From RPQJ01 sp963846885 (GTDB lineage Bacteria; Pseudomonadota; Gammaproteobacteria; Steroidobacterales; Steroidobacteraceae), in assembly GCA_963846885.1 (NCBI GenBank), contig CAWJXS010000007.1:186001-250000 (forward strand): a stretch of DNA of 64,000 nt. Direction: 5' to 3'. This document shows positions 56,616 to 64,000 of the stretch, in pieces; positions within the stretch are counted from its first letter, which is position 1, and each line of letters opens with the position of its first letter. A model generated the notes under the pieces. The model did no database searches and was not told where the DNA came from. It saw only the letters and a program-made list of their open reading frames with translations. Made by a program: the position numbers and the translations under genes.

Positions 56616-57428
56616 ATGTGCAAGTCACTGGCCCGGTTGCCATCGTGGCAGTCGCTGCTGCCCTGGCTGCTGACCGCGCTCGCGGCTATGAACGTCGCGC
56701 GGGCCGAAGAGGCCGTGGTCGCGGAAAAACTCGACCGCATGGCGACTGCAGCGGCGATCGCTACGGATGCGCGCGTGGCATCCGTGCTCCCGCGCATCGA
56801 AGGCGTCGGACCGCGGCTGCTGGCGCTGCGGTCCTACCTGCGCAGCGGCGATCGCCTCGCCGAACGGTGGAGCTGGTCGCAGGAGCAGATTGCAGCGTAC
56901 GCAGGCTCACCCGAGCAGCAGGAACTTGACGCCGAGATCGAGCGTGTACGGCAGGAGTTCGAAAAGGCGAATCCGGGTTACACGCTGTTCGTGAACCCGC
57001 AGGTGCGCAGCCTGGATATCCAGCTTGCGAACTGGGCTCGCAACGAATCCGTTGCGGCAGCGGCAGCCCGCCTGCTGCTGGACGCGATCAAGCATTTCCT
57101 CGGTCGCCCAGTCGATGATGCGGCGGGAGCCGCCGAGCTGGCGGCCTTCCTGCACGGGTACGTGCCTGAGCCCATTCCGACCGTCGCTGCGCCAGGCTTG
57201 TCGCCCCACGGCCAGATGCGTGCGATTGATTTCCAGGTGCACCGGGGTGACGAGATCGTCGCCGGTCCGGACACCCGGACCGTCGACACGACCTGGATGC
57301 AGGAGGGCTGGGGTGGCCGGCTCGATGCGGCGGTCCGCACGGCCAGCCGACAGTTCATCGGCCCGCTGGCTTCGCCGCGCGAACCCTGGCACTACACCTA
57401 CACGCCGGTCGCCGTCGCCGACCGCTGA
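56616..57428 (+). CDS. Secreted peptidase M15-like protein
   Basis: 270 residues with a signal peptide (LLPWLLTALAAMNVARA). The C-terminal half shows a zinc-peptidase pattern of the D-Ala-D-Ala carboxypeptidase (VanY/M15) type: His198 and Asp205 in SPHGQMRAIDFQV, and His259 in EPWHYTYTP. The N-terminal 130 residues are helical and not recognised. Overall identity to known enzymes looks low, so peptidoglycan hydrolysis is a motif-based inference. It stands alone between the BON gene terminator and the hpd promoter. Confidence 0.6.
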   Translation: MCKSLARLPSWQSLLPWLLTALAAMNVARAEEAVVAEKLDRMATAAAIATDARVASVLPRIEGVGPRLLALRSYLRSGDRLAERWSWSQEQIAAYAGSPEQQELDAEIERVRQEFEKANPGYTLFVNPQVRSLDIQLANWARNESVAAAAARLLLDAIKHFLGRPVDDAAGAAELAAFLHGYVPEPIPTVAAPGLSPHGQMRAIDFQVHRGDEIVAGPDTRTVDTTWMQEGWGGRLDAAVRTASRQFIGPLASPREPWHYTYTPVAVADR

Positions 57429-57466
57429 GGCGGCGCTCCGGCCGGCCTCGCGACGGCGCGGGCCGG

Positions 57467-57495
57467 TTGGACGCGCGGCGCCGTTCCGCTACCAT
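57467..57495 (+). promoter_or_regulatory. Candidate promoter of the tyrosine-catabolism operon
   Basis: TTGGAC (57467-57472), a 17-bp spacer and TACCAT (57490-57495), 45 bp before the hpd ATG. Confidence 0.5.
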
Positions 57496-57540
57496 GCGCG
57501 CCTACAGTTTCATTCGTAACTAACTTGCGCGAGGCGCCCG

Positions 57541-58587
57541 ATGGCCGATCTCTTCGAAAACCCGATGGGGACGGACGGCTTCGAGTTCGTCGAATACACC
57601 GCGCCCGATCCGGAGTTGCTGCGCTCGCTGTTCGAGCGCATGGGCTTCCCGGTCACGGCACGCCACCGCAGCAAGAACGTGACCCTGCATCGGCAGGGCG
57701 ACGTCAACTTCATCATCAATGCCGAGCCGGGCAGTTTCGGCCAGCGCTTTGCACAGCAGCACGGTCCGTCGGCCTGTGCGATGGCGTTCCGCGTGAAGGA
57801 TGCTGCGAAGGCCTTCAAGCGCGCCGTGGAACTCGGCGCCACGCCGGTACAGAACCCGGTGGGCCCGATGGAACTGAACATCCCGGCCATCGAGGGCATC
57901 GGCGGCAGCCAGGTCTACCTCGTGGACCGTTACGGTGAGAGCACGATCTACGACGTCGACTTCGTGCCGGTCGCCGACCGCGGCACGCTGCAGTCGACGG
58001 GCCTGGCGGTCATCGACCACCTGACGCACAACGTGCATCGCGGCAACATGGCGAAGTGGGCCGGGTATTACGAGCGGCTCTTCAATTTCCGCGAGATCCG
58101 GTACTTCGACATCGAAGGCAAGAAAACCGGTCTCTTCAGCAAGGCCATGACGAGCCCGTGCGGCAAGATCCGCATCCCGATCAACGAGTCGCAGGACGAC
58201 AAGTCGCAGATCGAGGAATACCTGCGGGAATACCAGGGCGAGGGCATCCAGCACATCGCCCTGCACACGGCCGACATCTACGCGACGGTCGACGCGTTGC
58301 GTGCCAACGGCATCACGTTCCAGGACACGCCCGGCACCTACTACGAAGGCGTGCCGGCCCGCGTCGAAGGCCATCGTGAAAGCCTTGCCGAACTGGCGCG
58401 GCGCGGAATCCTGATCGACGGCAGCGCGAAGGACGGCATCCTGCTGCAGATCTTCACCACCAACGTCATCGGCCCGATCTTCTTCGAGATCATCCAGCGC
58501 AAGGGCAACGAAGGCTTTGGCGAGGGCAACTTCCGCGCGCTGTTCGAATCGATCGAACTGGACCAGGAACGCAGAGGCGTTATTTAG
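57541..58587 (+). CDS. hpd: 4-hydroxyphenylpyruvate dioxygenase
   Basis: Non-heme iron enzyme that turns 4-hydroxyphenylpyruvate into homogentisate. 348 aa, two VOC half-domains. The 2-His-1-Glu iron site is visible: His in AVIDHLTHNV, His in GIQHIALHT, Glu in PIFFEIIQRKG, with the C-terminal gating segment GFGEGNFRALFESIE. First gene of hpd-hmgA-fahA-tyrB. Confidence 0.97.
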   Translation: MADLFENPMGTDGFEFVEYTAPDPELLRSLFERMGFPVTARHRSKNVTLHRQGDVNFIINAEPGSFGQRFAQQHGPSACAMAFRVKDAAKAFKRAVELGATPVQNPVGPMELNIPAIEGIGGSQVYLVDRYGESTIYDVDFVPVADRGTLQSTGLAVIDHLTHNVHRGNMAKWAGYYERLFNFREIRYFDIEGKKTGLFSKAMTSPCGKIRIPINESQDDKSQIEEYLREYQGEGIQHIALHTADIYATVDALRANGITFQDTPGTYYEGVPARVEGHRESLAELARRGILIDGSAKDGILLQIFTTNVIGPIFFEIIQRKGNEGFGEGNFRALFESIELDQERRGVI

Positions 58588-58599
58588 GAAGGGCAGGAA

Positions 58600-58733
58600 G
58601 GGGCTAGGGGCTAGGGGTTAGTCGGAATGTTCTCACGTCTCCCGCATCGCGGGAGAGGTCGGCCGCTGGCCGGGCAAGGGCTCCGCGCGCGGAGCGCGTT
58701 CCGACTAGCCCCTAGCCCCTAACCCCTAGTCCC
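58600..58733. repeat. Composite element: CCCCTAR arms around a CTCTCCCGC palindrome
   Basis: Left arm 58600-58626 (GGGGCTAGGGGCTAGGGG...) and right arm 58700-58726 are inverted copies with two differences over 27 bases. The centre carries TCTCCCGC-ATC-GCGGGAGA (58638-58656), GGTCGGCC-GCT-GGCCGGGC and GCTCCGC-GC-GCGGAGC. The whole can fold into a long cruciform. It occupies the hpd-hmgA spacer and shares its centre with the element inside sucB. Confidence 0.88.
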
Positions 58734-58752
58734 TCTTTCGCTGAGGTACGAA

Positions 58753-59883
58753 GTGAAGCACTACATCCCCATATCACGCGTCGAAGGCGAGGCCTCGCGG
58801 CAGGCGCACTGCGACCTGCCCGCGGGTACGTACGAGCGCGAAATGAGCAAGGAAGGCTTTTTCGGCCCGGCGGCCTTCTTCCATCATCGGCACCCGCCGA
58901 CGGGCTGGGTCGAGTTCGAAGGCCCACTGCGTCCCCGCGCCCTCGACCTGATGCAACTGGAGGGATCCAGCGACACCAGCCCCTGGTCCGCGAGCGAAGT
59001 GCTCGCGAATGCGGCGTGTCGTGTGCGCTTCTGGCGCCTGGCGCACAGCATGACGCGGCTCGCGCGCAACGCCGACGGCGACGATCTGCTGTTCGTGCAT
59101 GCCGGTGAGGCCCGCCTGTACTGCGATTTCGGGCATCTGGCCGTGCGCGCGGGCGACTACGTGATGCTGCCCCGCGGGACGATGTGGCGGCTCGAGGTCG
59201 CCGCGCCCGTGGACGTGCTGCTGATCGAGTCGACCAACGCCAGCTACATGCTGCCGGACAAGGGCCTCGTCGGGCCGCACGCCATTTTCGATCCAGCGCT
59301 GCTCGACACTCCGCGCATCGACGAGGCGTTCAAGGCGCAGCAGTCGTCGACGCAAGCGTGGCAGGTCGAGGTGAAGCGCCGCGGCGCCGTCTCTACCATC
59401 ACTTATCCCTTCAACCCGCTCGATGCGATCGGCTGGCACGGCGAGCTCGCGCCGGTGCGGATCAACGTGCGCGACATCCGCCCGCTGATGAGCCATCGGT
59501 ATCACCTGCCGCCGTCGGCGCACACGACGTTCGTGTCGTCACGCTTCGTGGTCTGCACGTTCGTTCCGCGCCCGTTCGAGACCGATCCGAAGGCGCTCAA
59601 GGTGCCGTTCTTCCACAACAACGACGACTACGACGAAGTGCTTTTCTACCACGCAGGCGACTTCTTCAGCCGCGACAACATCCATCCCGGCATGCTCACT
59701 TATCATCCGGCGGGCTTCACGCACGGGCCGCATCCGAAGGCATTGACCCGCATGTTCGAGCAACCCAAGCCCGCCACGGACGAGTACGCGGTCATGATCG
59801 ACACGCGCGATCCGCTCGACGTCACGGCGGCCGGCCTGGCGGTGGAATGGGCCGGTTACGTCGACAGCTGGAAGGGAAAATGA
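58753..59883 (+). CDS. hmgA: Homogentisate 1,2-dioxygenase
   Basis: Opens the ring of homogentisate to maleylacetoacetate. 376 aa from GTG 58753, cupin fold. The iron-site region is in FHNNDDYDEVLFYHAGDF and FTHGPHPKAL. It begins KHYIPISRVEGEASRQAH; this shorter form is typical of one bacterial subgroup. Stop overlaps fahA by ATGA. The repeat element at 58600-58733 lies upstream within the operon. Confidence 0.93.
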   Translation: MKHYIPISRVEGEASRQAHCDLPAGTYEREMSKEGFFGPAAFFHHRHPPTGWVEFEGPLRPRALDLMQLEGSSDTSPWSASEVLANAACRVRFWRLAHSMTRLARNADGDDLLFVHAGEARLYCDFGHLAVRAGDYVMLPRGTMWRLEVAAPVDVLLIESTNASYMLPDKGLVGPHAIFDPALLDTPRIDEAFKAQQSSTQAWQVEVKRRGAVSTITYPFNPLDAIGWHGELAPVRINVRDIRPLMSHRYHLPPSAHTTFVSSRFVVCTFVPRPFETDPKALKVPFFHNNDDYDEVLFYHAGDFFSRDNIHPGMLTYHPAGFTHGPHPKALTRMFEQPKPATDEYAVMIDTRDPLDVTAAGLAVEWAGYVDSWKGK

Positions 59884-60881
59884 AACTCGCGACGCTGCGC
59901 AACGGGACACGAGACGGCCAGCTGGTCGTCGTGAGCCGCGACCTTGCCATCGCCATGCCGGTGCCCTCGATCGCGCTGACGCTGCAAGCCGCCATCGACG
60001 ACTGGTCGCGAACCGCGCCGCTGTTGCAGGAGGTGTCGGACCACCTCGCCGATGGCGATGCGGTGGGCGCCGTGCCGTTCGATCCCCGCCAGGCGCTGGC
60101 GCCGCTGCCGCGCGCGTATCACTGGGTCGACGGCTCCGCGTACGTGAACCACGTCGAACTCGTGCGCAAGGCGCGCAACGCCGACATGCCGCCCAGCTTC
60201 TGGACCGATCCGCTCGTGTACCAGGGCGGATCTGACGACTTCATTCCGCCGCTGGGCGACGTCGCCGTGCCGAGCGAGGAGTTCGGGATCGACCTCGAAG
60301 GCGAGCTTGCCGTCATCACCGACGACGTGCCGATGTCGACGGATGCGGCGGCGGCGGGCAGCCACATCAAGCTGCTCATGCTCGTCAACGACTGGTCGCT
60401 GCGCAACCTGATCCCGGGCGAGCTCGCGAAGGGCTTCGGGTTCTACCAGTCCAAGCCCGCCACGTCGTTCTCGCCGTGCGCGATCACCCCCGACGAGCTC
60501 GGCCCTGCCTGGCAGGACCACAGGGTGCACCTGCCGCTCGTGTCGCACATCAACGGCAAACTCTTTGGCCAGCCAAACGCCGGCGTCGACATGACGTTCG
60601 ATTTTGCCCAGCTGCTCGCCCACGTCACCCGCACGCGCCGGCTCGGCGCCGGCGCCGTCATCGGGTCGGGGACGGTCTCCAATTACGATCGCTCGAGCGG
60701 CTCGTCCTGCCTGGCTGAAACCCGCGCGCTCGAGCAGATCGCGCACGGCAAGGCCAGCACGCCGTTCCTGCGTTTCGGCGATCGGGTGCGCATCGAGATG
60801 TTCGGTCACGACGGCAGGAGCCTCTTCGGCGCGATCGACCAGCAGGTGGTCGAGTCGAAGCCGCGGACAACAGGCGGCTGA
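59880..60881 (+). CDS. fahA: Fumarylacetoacetate hydrolase
   Basis: Last step of the homogentisate pathway, giving fumarate and acetoacetate. 333 aa. The FAH catalytic core with acidic metal ligands is in EEFGIDLEGELAVITDDV, followed by LLMLVNDWSLRNLIPGE, KPATSFSPCAITPDELG and GAGAVIGSGTVSN. ATG overlaps the hmgA stop. The isomerase maiA, needed between HmgA and this enzyme, is not in the window. Confidence 0.95.
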   Translation: MKLATLRNGTRDGQLVVVSRDLAIAMPVPSIALTLQAAIDDWSRTAPLLQEVSDHLADGDAVGAVPFDPRQALAPLPRAYHWVDGSAYVNHVELVRKARNADMPPSFWTDPLVYQGGSDDFIPPLGDVAVPSEEFGIDLEGELAVITDDVPMSTDAAAAGSHIKLLMLVNDWSLRNLIPGELAKGFGFYQSKPATSFSPCAITPDELGPAWQDHRVHLPLVSHINGKLFGQPNAGVDMTFDFAQLLAHVTRTRRLGAGAVIGSGTVSNYDRSSGSSCLAETRALEQIAHGKASTPFLRFGDRVRIEMFGHDGRSLFGAIDQQVVESKPRTTGG

Positions 60882-60934
60882 CCCACGCATCCGAGTCGGG
60901 CATCATGCTCCGGCTCGTCCGCACAGGTGCCTCC

Positions 60935-62125
60935 ATGTTCGAAACGCTCGATACGCTGCCGCCCGATCCGATTCTTGGCGTGACGGCTGCATTCCGCCGC
61001 GACACCTCGCCGCTCAAAGTGGACCTGGGCGTCGGCGTCTATCGCGACGAATCGGGCAACACGCCCGTGCCCGCGGCCGTGCGTGCGGCGGAGCAGGGGA
61101 TGCTCGGTACGCAGACGAGCAAGAGTTACGTCGGGCCAGCCGGCAACGTCGAATTCAACGAGCGCATCGTGGCGCTGGCCCTGGGCCCGCTCGCGCCCGC
61201 GCTGGCCGATCGCACGGCGACGATCCAGACGGTCGGCGGCTGCGGCGCTTTGCGCCTGGGCGCCGAACTCGTCAAGGTATCCAGGCCCGGCACGGTCGTG
61301 CACGTGAGCGACCCGACCTGGGCCAACCACGAGCCGCTGATCGGCAGTTCGGGTCTGCGGCTCGAGCGCTATCCGTACCTCGATGCAGCACGCCGTGACG
61401 TGGATTTCGACGCCATGCTCGGCTACTTCGAGCGCCTGCCGGCCGCCTCCCTGGTGCTGCTGCACGCCTGCTGCCACAACCCGACCGGTGCCGACCTGGC
61501 GCCGACGCAGTGGGCCGCGCTTGGCGACGTGATCGTGCGGCGCGGGCTCGTGCCGTTCGTCGACCTGGCCTATCAGGGCTTCGGCGACGACCTCGAAACC
61601 GACGCGATCGGCCTGCGGGTCCTGGCAGAGCGCGTGCCTGAGCTGCTGCTCGCCGTGTCGTGCTCGAAGAACTTCGGCCTGTACCGCGAGCGCACCGGCG
61701 CGCTGGCTGTGATCACCACCAATGCCGCTGCGAAGGCCGCCACTGCCACCCACCAGGCCCGTCTCGCCCGGCGCATGTATTCGATGCCGCCCGACCACGG
61801 CGCTGCCATCGTGGCCCGGCTGCTGGCCGACGCGGCCCTGCGGCAGCAGTGGCAATTGGAAGTCGGCTCGATGGTGTCGCGCATGAAAGCCCTGCGGGCC
61901 CTCCTGGCGACGCGGCTGTCGGCCCGGCTCCCGGATCACGATTTCGGCTGGCTGACCCGCCAGCGCGGCATGTTCTCGTTGCTGGGATTGACTGAGTCCG
62001 GAATCGCCCGGTTGCGGGACGAGGACCACGTCTACGTGCCGCCCGATGGCCGCATGAACGTGGCCGGGATCAGCGACGCCAACGTCGACTACGTCGCCGA
62101 CGCGGTGGCCCGGCTGCTGGCCTGA
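60935..62125 (+). CDS. tyrB: Aromatic/aspartate aminotransferase
   Basis: Class I PLP aminotransferase of 396 aa. PLP lysine in LLAVSCSKNFGLYRER, with LLHACCHNPTGADLAPTQW and the substrate-carboxylate arginine near the C-terminus (GRMNVAGI). It starts MFETLDTLPPDPI. An in-frame ATG 30 bp upstream is less likely. As the fourth gene after hpd-hmgA-fahA it most plausibly supplies 4-hydroxyphenylpyruvate from tyrosine. AspC-type activity on aspartate cannot be excluded. Confidence 0.9.
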   Translation: MFETLDTLPPDPILGVTAAFRRDTSPLKVDLGVGVYRDESGNTPVPAAVRAAEQGMLGTQTSKSYVGPAGNVEFNERIVALALGPLAPALADRTATIQTVGGCGALRLGAELVKVSRPGTVVHVSDPTWANHEPLIGSSGLRLERYPYLDAARRDVDFDAMLGYFERLPAASLVLLHACCHNPTGADLAPTQWAALGDVIVRRGLVPFVDLAYQGFGDDLETDAIGLRVLAERVPELLLAVSCSKNFGLYRERTGALAVITTNAAAKAATATHQARLARRMYSMPPDHGAAIVARLLADAALRQQWQLEVGSMVSRMKALRALLATRLSARLPDHDFGWLTRQRGMFSLLGLTESGIARLRDEDHVYVPPDGRMNVAGISDANVDYVADAVARLLA

Positions 62126-62289
62126 GACCGCCCCGAGACTAGCCTCGTCGCCCGGCTTTACTATAGAATCGGCGGTCCAAGGAACGTTCTGCCCCAGGGT
62201 GGAAGGTGCCTTGGCCGGTCCCCAGGCTCGTTTTTGGCACCTCGCGGCGCCAGCGGGTTCGCGGATCGGCGGAGGATTCGCCAGAGAAG

Positions 62290-62310
62290 TCCCCGCCAGC
62301 GGGGATTTTT
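62290..62310 (+). terminator. Attenuator/terminator hairpin 1 in the rimP leader
   Basis: TCCCCGC-CA-GCGGGGA (62290-62305) followed by TTTTT. Confidence 0.65.
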
Positions 62311-62345
62311 CATTTGCGACGGCCCACCGGCCGGGCGCAGAGAAG

Positions 62346-62368
62346 AAATGGGCCGCGGGCCCATTTTT
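62346..62368 (+). terminator. Attenuator/terminator hairpin 2 in the rimP leader
   Basis: AAATGGGCC-GCG-GGCCCATTT (62346-62366), T-rich downstream (TTTTTCGTTTTT). It ends 30 bp before rimP, so it must be read through for rimP-nusA expression. Confidence 0.7.
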
Positions 62369-62397
62369 CGTTTTTGGGGTTCGAGCGAGGACGCGCG

Positions 62398-62853
62398 ATG
62401 CTCAGGGACACGCTGACGGCACTGCTGCAGCCGGTTGTCGCGGGGCTCGGTTACGACCTGTGGGAACTCGAGTTCCTGCCCGGTCGTGGCACGGCCTTGT
62501 TGCGGATCTATCTCGACACGGAGGCCCACGAGGGCATCACGGTCGAGGACTGCGAGCGGGCCAGTCGTGCTGTCAGCGAAGTGCTGGACGCAGCGGACCC
62601 GATTCCGGGCAACTACACCCTCGAGGTGTCGTCGCCCGGCATGGAGCGGCCGCTGCGCCAGGCGCGGCATTTCGGGCCGTTCGTGGGGGCAGAGGTTTTC
62701 GTGGAGATGGTGCATCCCTGTGAGGAGCGCCGCCGGTTCAAGGGCCGGTTGGTCGCCGCCGGGGACGACACGATCGAGGTTGCCGTGGACGGCCGGACAT
62801 TCCGGCTGCCGATTGCGGGCATCAGGAAGGCGCATCTCGCGCCCGACTTCTGA
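62398..62853 (+). CDS. rimP: Ribosome maturation factor RimP
   Basis: A 151-residue protein needed for 30S maturation. Core blocks LQPVVAGLGYDLWELEF, TVEDCERASRAVSEVLD and NYTLEVSSPGMERPLR, then the C-terminal SH3-like domain (FRLPIAGIRKAHLAPDF). The ATG at 62398 fits the family start. Followed after 30 bp by nusA, as in most proteobacteria. Confidence 0.95.
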   Translation: MLRDTLTALLQPVVAGLGYDLWELEFLPGRGTALLRIYLDTEAHEGITVEDCERASRAVSEVLDAADPIPGNYTLEVSSPGMERPLRQARHFGPFVGAEVFVEMVHPCEERRRFKGRLVAAGDDTIEVAVDGRTFRLPIAGIRKAHLAPDF

Positions 62854-62883
62854 CCGCAGACGATTTGCAGAGGACGACGAGCG

Positions 62884-64000
62884 ATGAGCAAAGAAATCCT
62901 GAGAGTTGCGGAAGAAGTTTCCAACGAGAAGGGCGTCGAGAAGGAAATCATCTTCGAGGCGCTTGAAACCGCGCTCGCGTCTGCCACGCGCAAGAAGTAC
63001 GGCGAGGAGATCGACGTGCGGGTGTCGATCAACCGCAAGACGGGTGAGTACGACACCTACCAGCGCTGGAAGGTCTTCGCCGACGACTCCACCGAGCTCG
63101 AGTTCCCGGACAAGGAACTGCGCCTCGAAGACGCGCTCGACGTGTCGCCGGAAGCCGAGCCGGGTGGCTACGTCGAAGTTCCGCTCGAGTCGGTCGCCTT
63201 CGGCCGCATCGCTGCGCAGACCGCCAAGCAGGTCATCGTGCAGAAGGTGCGCGAGGCCGAGCGCGCGCAGGTCGTCGACATGTACAAGGCCCGCATCGGC
63301 ACGCTGGTGTCGGGACTGGTCAAGCGCGTCGACCGCAACGGCATCTTCGTCGACCTCGGCGGCAACGCCGAAGGCTTCATCCCGCGCGACCAGATGATCC
63401 CGCGCGAGCCGGTCCGCACGCAGGACCGCATCAAGTCTTTCCTCAAGGACGTGCGCTCCGAGCCGCGCGGCCCGCAGCTGTTCCTGAGCCGCACGGCGCC
63501 CGAGTTCCTGATCGAACTGTTCAAGCTCGAAGTGCCGGAAGTCGGCCAGGGCCTGATCAACATCCTCGGCGCCGCCCGCGATCCGGGCGCCCGCGCCAAG
63601 ATCGCCGTCCGCAGCAACGACCCGCGCATCGACCCGGTCGGCGCCTGCGTCGGCATGCGCGGTTCGCGCGTGCAGGCCGTCTCGAACGAGATCGCCGGCG
63701 AGCGCGTCGACATCATTCCGTTCGACGACAACGCCGCGCAGTTCGTGATCAACGCGATGCAGCCGGCCGAAGTCAGCTCCATCGTGATGGACGAAGAGTC
63801 GCATTCGATGGACATCGCCGTGGCGGAAGAAAAGCTGTCGCAGGCCATCGGCCGCGGCGGCCAGAACATCCGCCTCGCGAGCGAGCTCACCGGCTGGAAG
63901 CTCAACATCATGAGCGAGCAGGCGGCGGAAGAAAAAAGCGAGTCCGAGCAGAAGGTGCTGCGCGACCTGTTCATGCAGCAGCTGGACGTGGACGAGGACG
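62884..64000 (+). CDS. nusA: Transcription termination/antitermination factor NusA, 3' end outside the window
   Basis: The first 372 residues are present. N-terminal RNA-polymerase-binding domain (VEKEIIFEALETALASAT), S1 domain (ARIGTLVSGLVKRVDRNGIF), KH1 (DPVGACVGMRGSRVQAVSNE) and KH2 (AIGRGGQNIRLASELTGW), then the beginning of the acidic-repeat region. The frame is open to the window edge. NusA modulates pausing and termination and could act on the leader of its own operon. Confidence 0.96.
   Translation, partial: MSKEILRVAEEVSNEKGVEKEIIFEALETALASATRKKYGEEIDVRVSINRKTGEYDTYQRWKVFADDSTELEFPDKELRLEDALDVSPEAEPGGYVEVPLESVAFGRIAAQTAKQVIVQKVREAERAQVVDMYKARIGTLVSGLVKRVDRNGIFVDLGGNAEGFIPRDQMIPREPVRTQDRIKSFLKDVRSEPRGPQLFLSRTAPEFLIELFKLEVPEVGQGLINILGAARDPGARAKIAVRSNDPRIDPVGACVGMRGSRVQAVSNEIAGERVDIIPFDDNAAQFVINAMQPAEVSSIVMDEESHSMDIAVAEEKLSQAIGRGGQNIRLASELTGWKLNIMSEQAAEEKSESEQKVLRDLFMQQLDVDED

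Larger units (their letters stand above)
62162..62397 (+). promoter_or_regulatory. Structured leader of rimP-nusA
   Basis: TATAGAAT at 62162-62169 is a probable -10 box. The 230-nt leader that follows can form AGGTGCC/GGCACCT (62203-62241) and then two terminator-like hairpins before the rimP ATG. This resembles the attenuator-type rimP leader described in enterobacteria. Control by NusA-dependent attenuation is inference. Confidence 0.55.

Overview
The window is a dense, GC-rich chromosomal segment from a gammaproteobacterium. Support comes from the complete tol-pal-cpoB-queE-queC cluster, the mlaFEDCB set, ruvABC, the gcvR-bcp/dapA arrangement and a suf operon led by a gammaproteobacterial-type Rrf2 regulator. 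Base composition and the gene set suggest the Xanthomonadales/Nevskiales/Steroidobacterales neighbourhood; that placement is inference. Most of the window is core metabolism and envelope biology. There is no prophage, CRISPR array or recognisable transposase.

Layout. 1-5.0 kb: 3' part of dnaE2 (error-prone polymerase, frame-disrupted), a small acidic protein, cnoX and a ydiY-like barrel, both frameshifted. 5.1-10.4 kb: putA-sdaA-SDR, a probable amino-acid catabolic operon. 10.4-18.2 kb (minus): sufR-sufB-sufC-sufD-sufS-sufU-sufT, then a Rieske ferredoxin and a SixA-like phosphatase, split from the rest by a pair of perfect 62-bp inverted repeats. 18.3-24.1 kb: mlaF-E-D-C-B, with mlaA and bepA converging on it (outer-membrane lipid asymmetry and quality control). 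24.1-31.3 kb: phoH-like, bcp, gcvR, dapA, tRNA-Ser with a duplicated 3' end, an acyl-CoA ligase, a membrane histidine phosphatase, and a second peroxiredoxin whose frame is continuous with an upstream GNAT domain. 31.4-36.9 kb, the most accessory-looking stretch: tRNA-Ala, tRNA-Arg, a CHAT-protease lipoprotein, a TraB/GumN protein, an Ala-rich lipoprotein and a TIR-TolB-like-TPR membrane protein. 36.9-47.3 kb: chaA, sucA-sucB-lpdA (2-oxoglutarate dehydrogenase), a PepSY protein and relA. 47.4-56.5 kb: ruvC-A-B, tolQRAB-pal-cpoB, queE-queC, tRNA-Lys and a BON-domain protein. 56.6-64 kb: an M15-like secreted protein, hpd-hmgA-fahA-tyrB (tyrosine catabolism), and rimP-nusA behind a structured leader.

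Two themes need a second look. First, a family of dispersed repeats built from CCCCTAR heptamers, often as facing arms and often with a palindromic CTCTCCCGC module, occurs between sucB and lpdA, between hpd and hmgA, at the 3' end of the second bcp gene and probably inside dnaE2. The G-rich strand of most arms fits the four-run G-quadruplex pattern. The palindromic module also lies inside the sucB linker. Second, several normally intact genes (cnoX, ydiY, mlaE, sucB, dnaE2) carry small frame disruptions. This is either residual consensus error or real decay, and it must be settled before biology is read into any single case.
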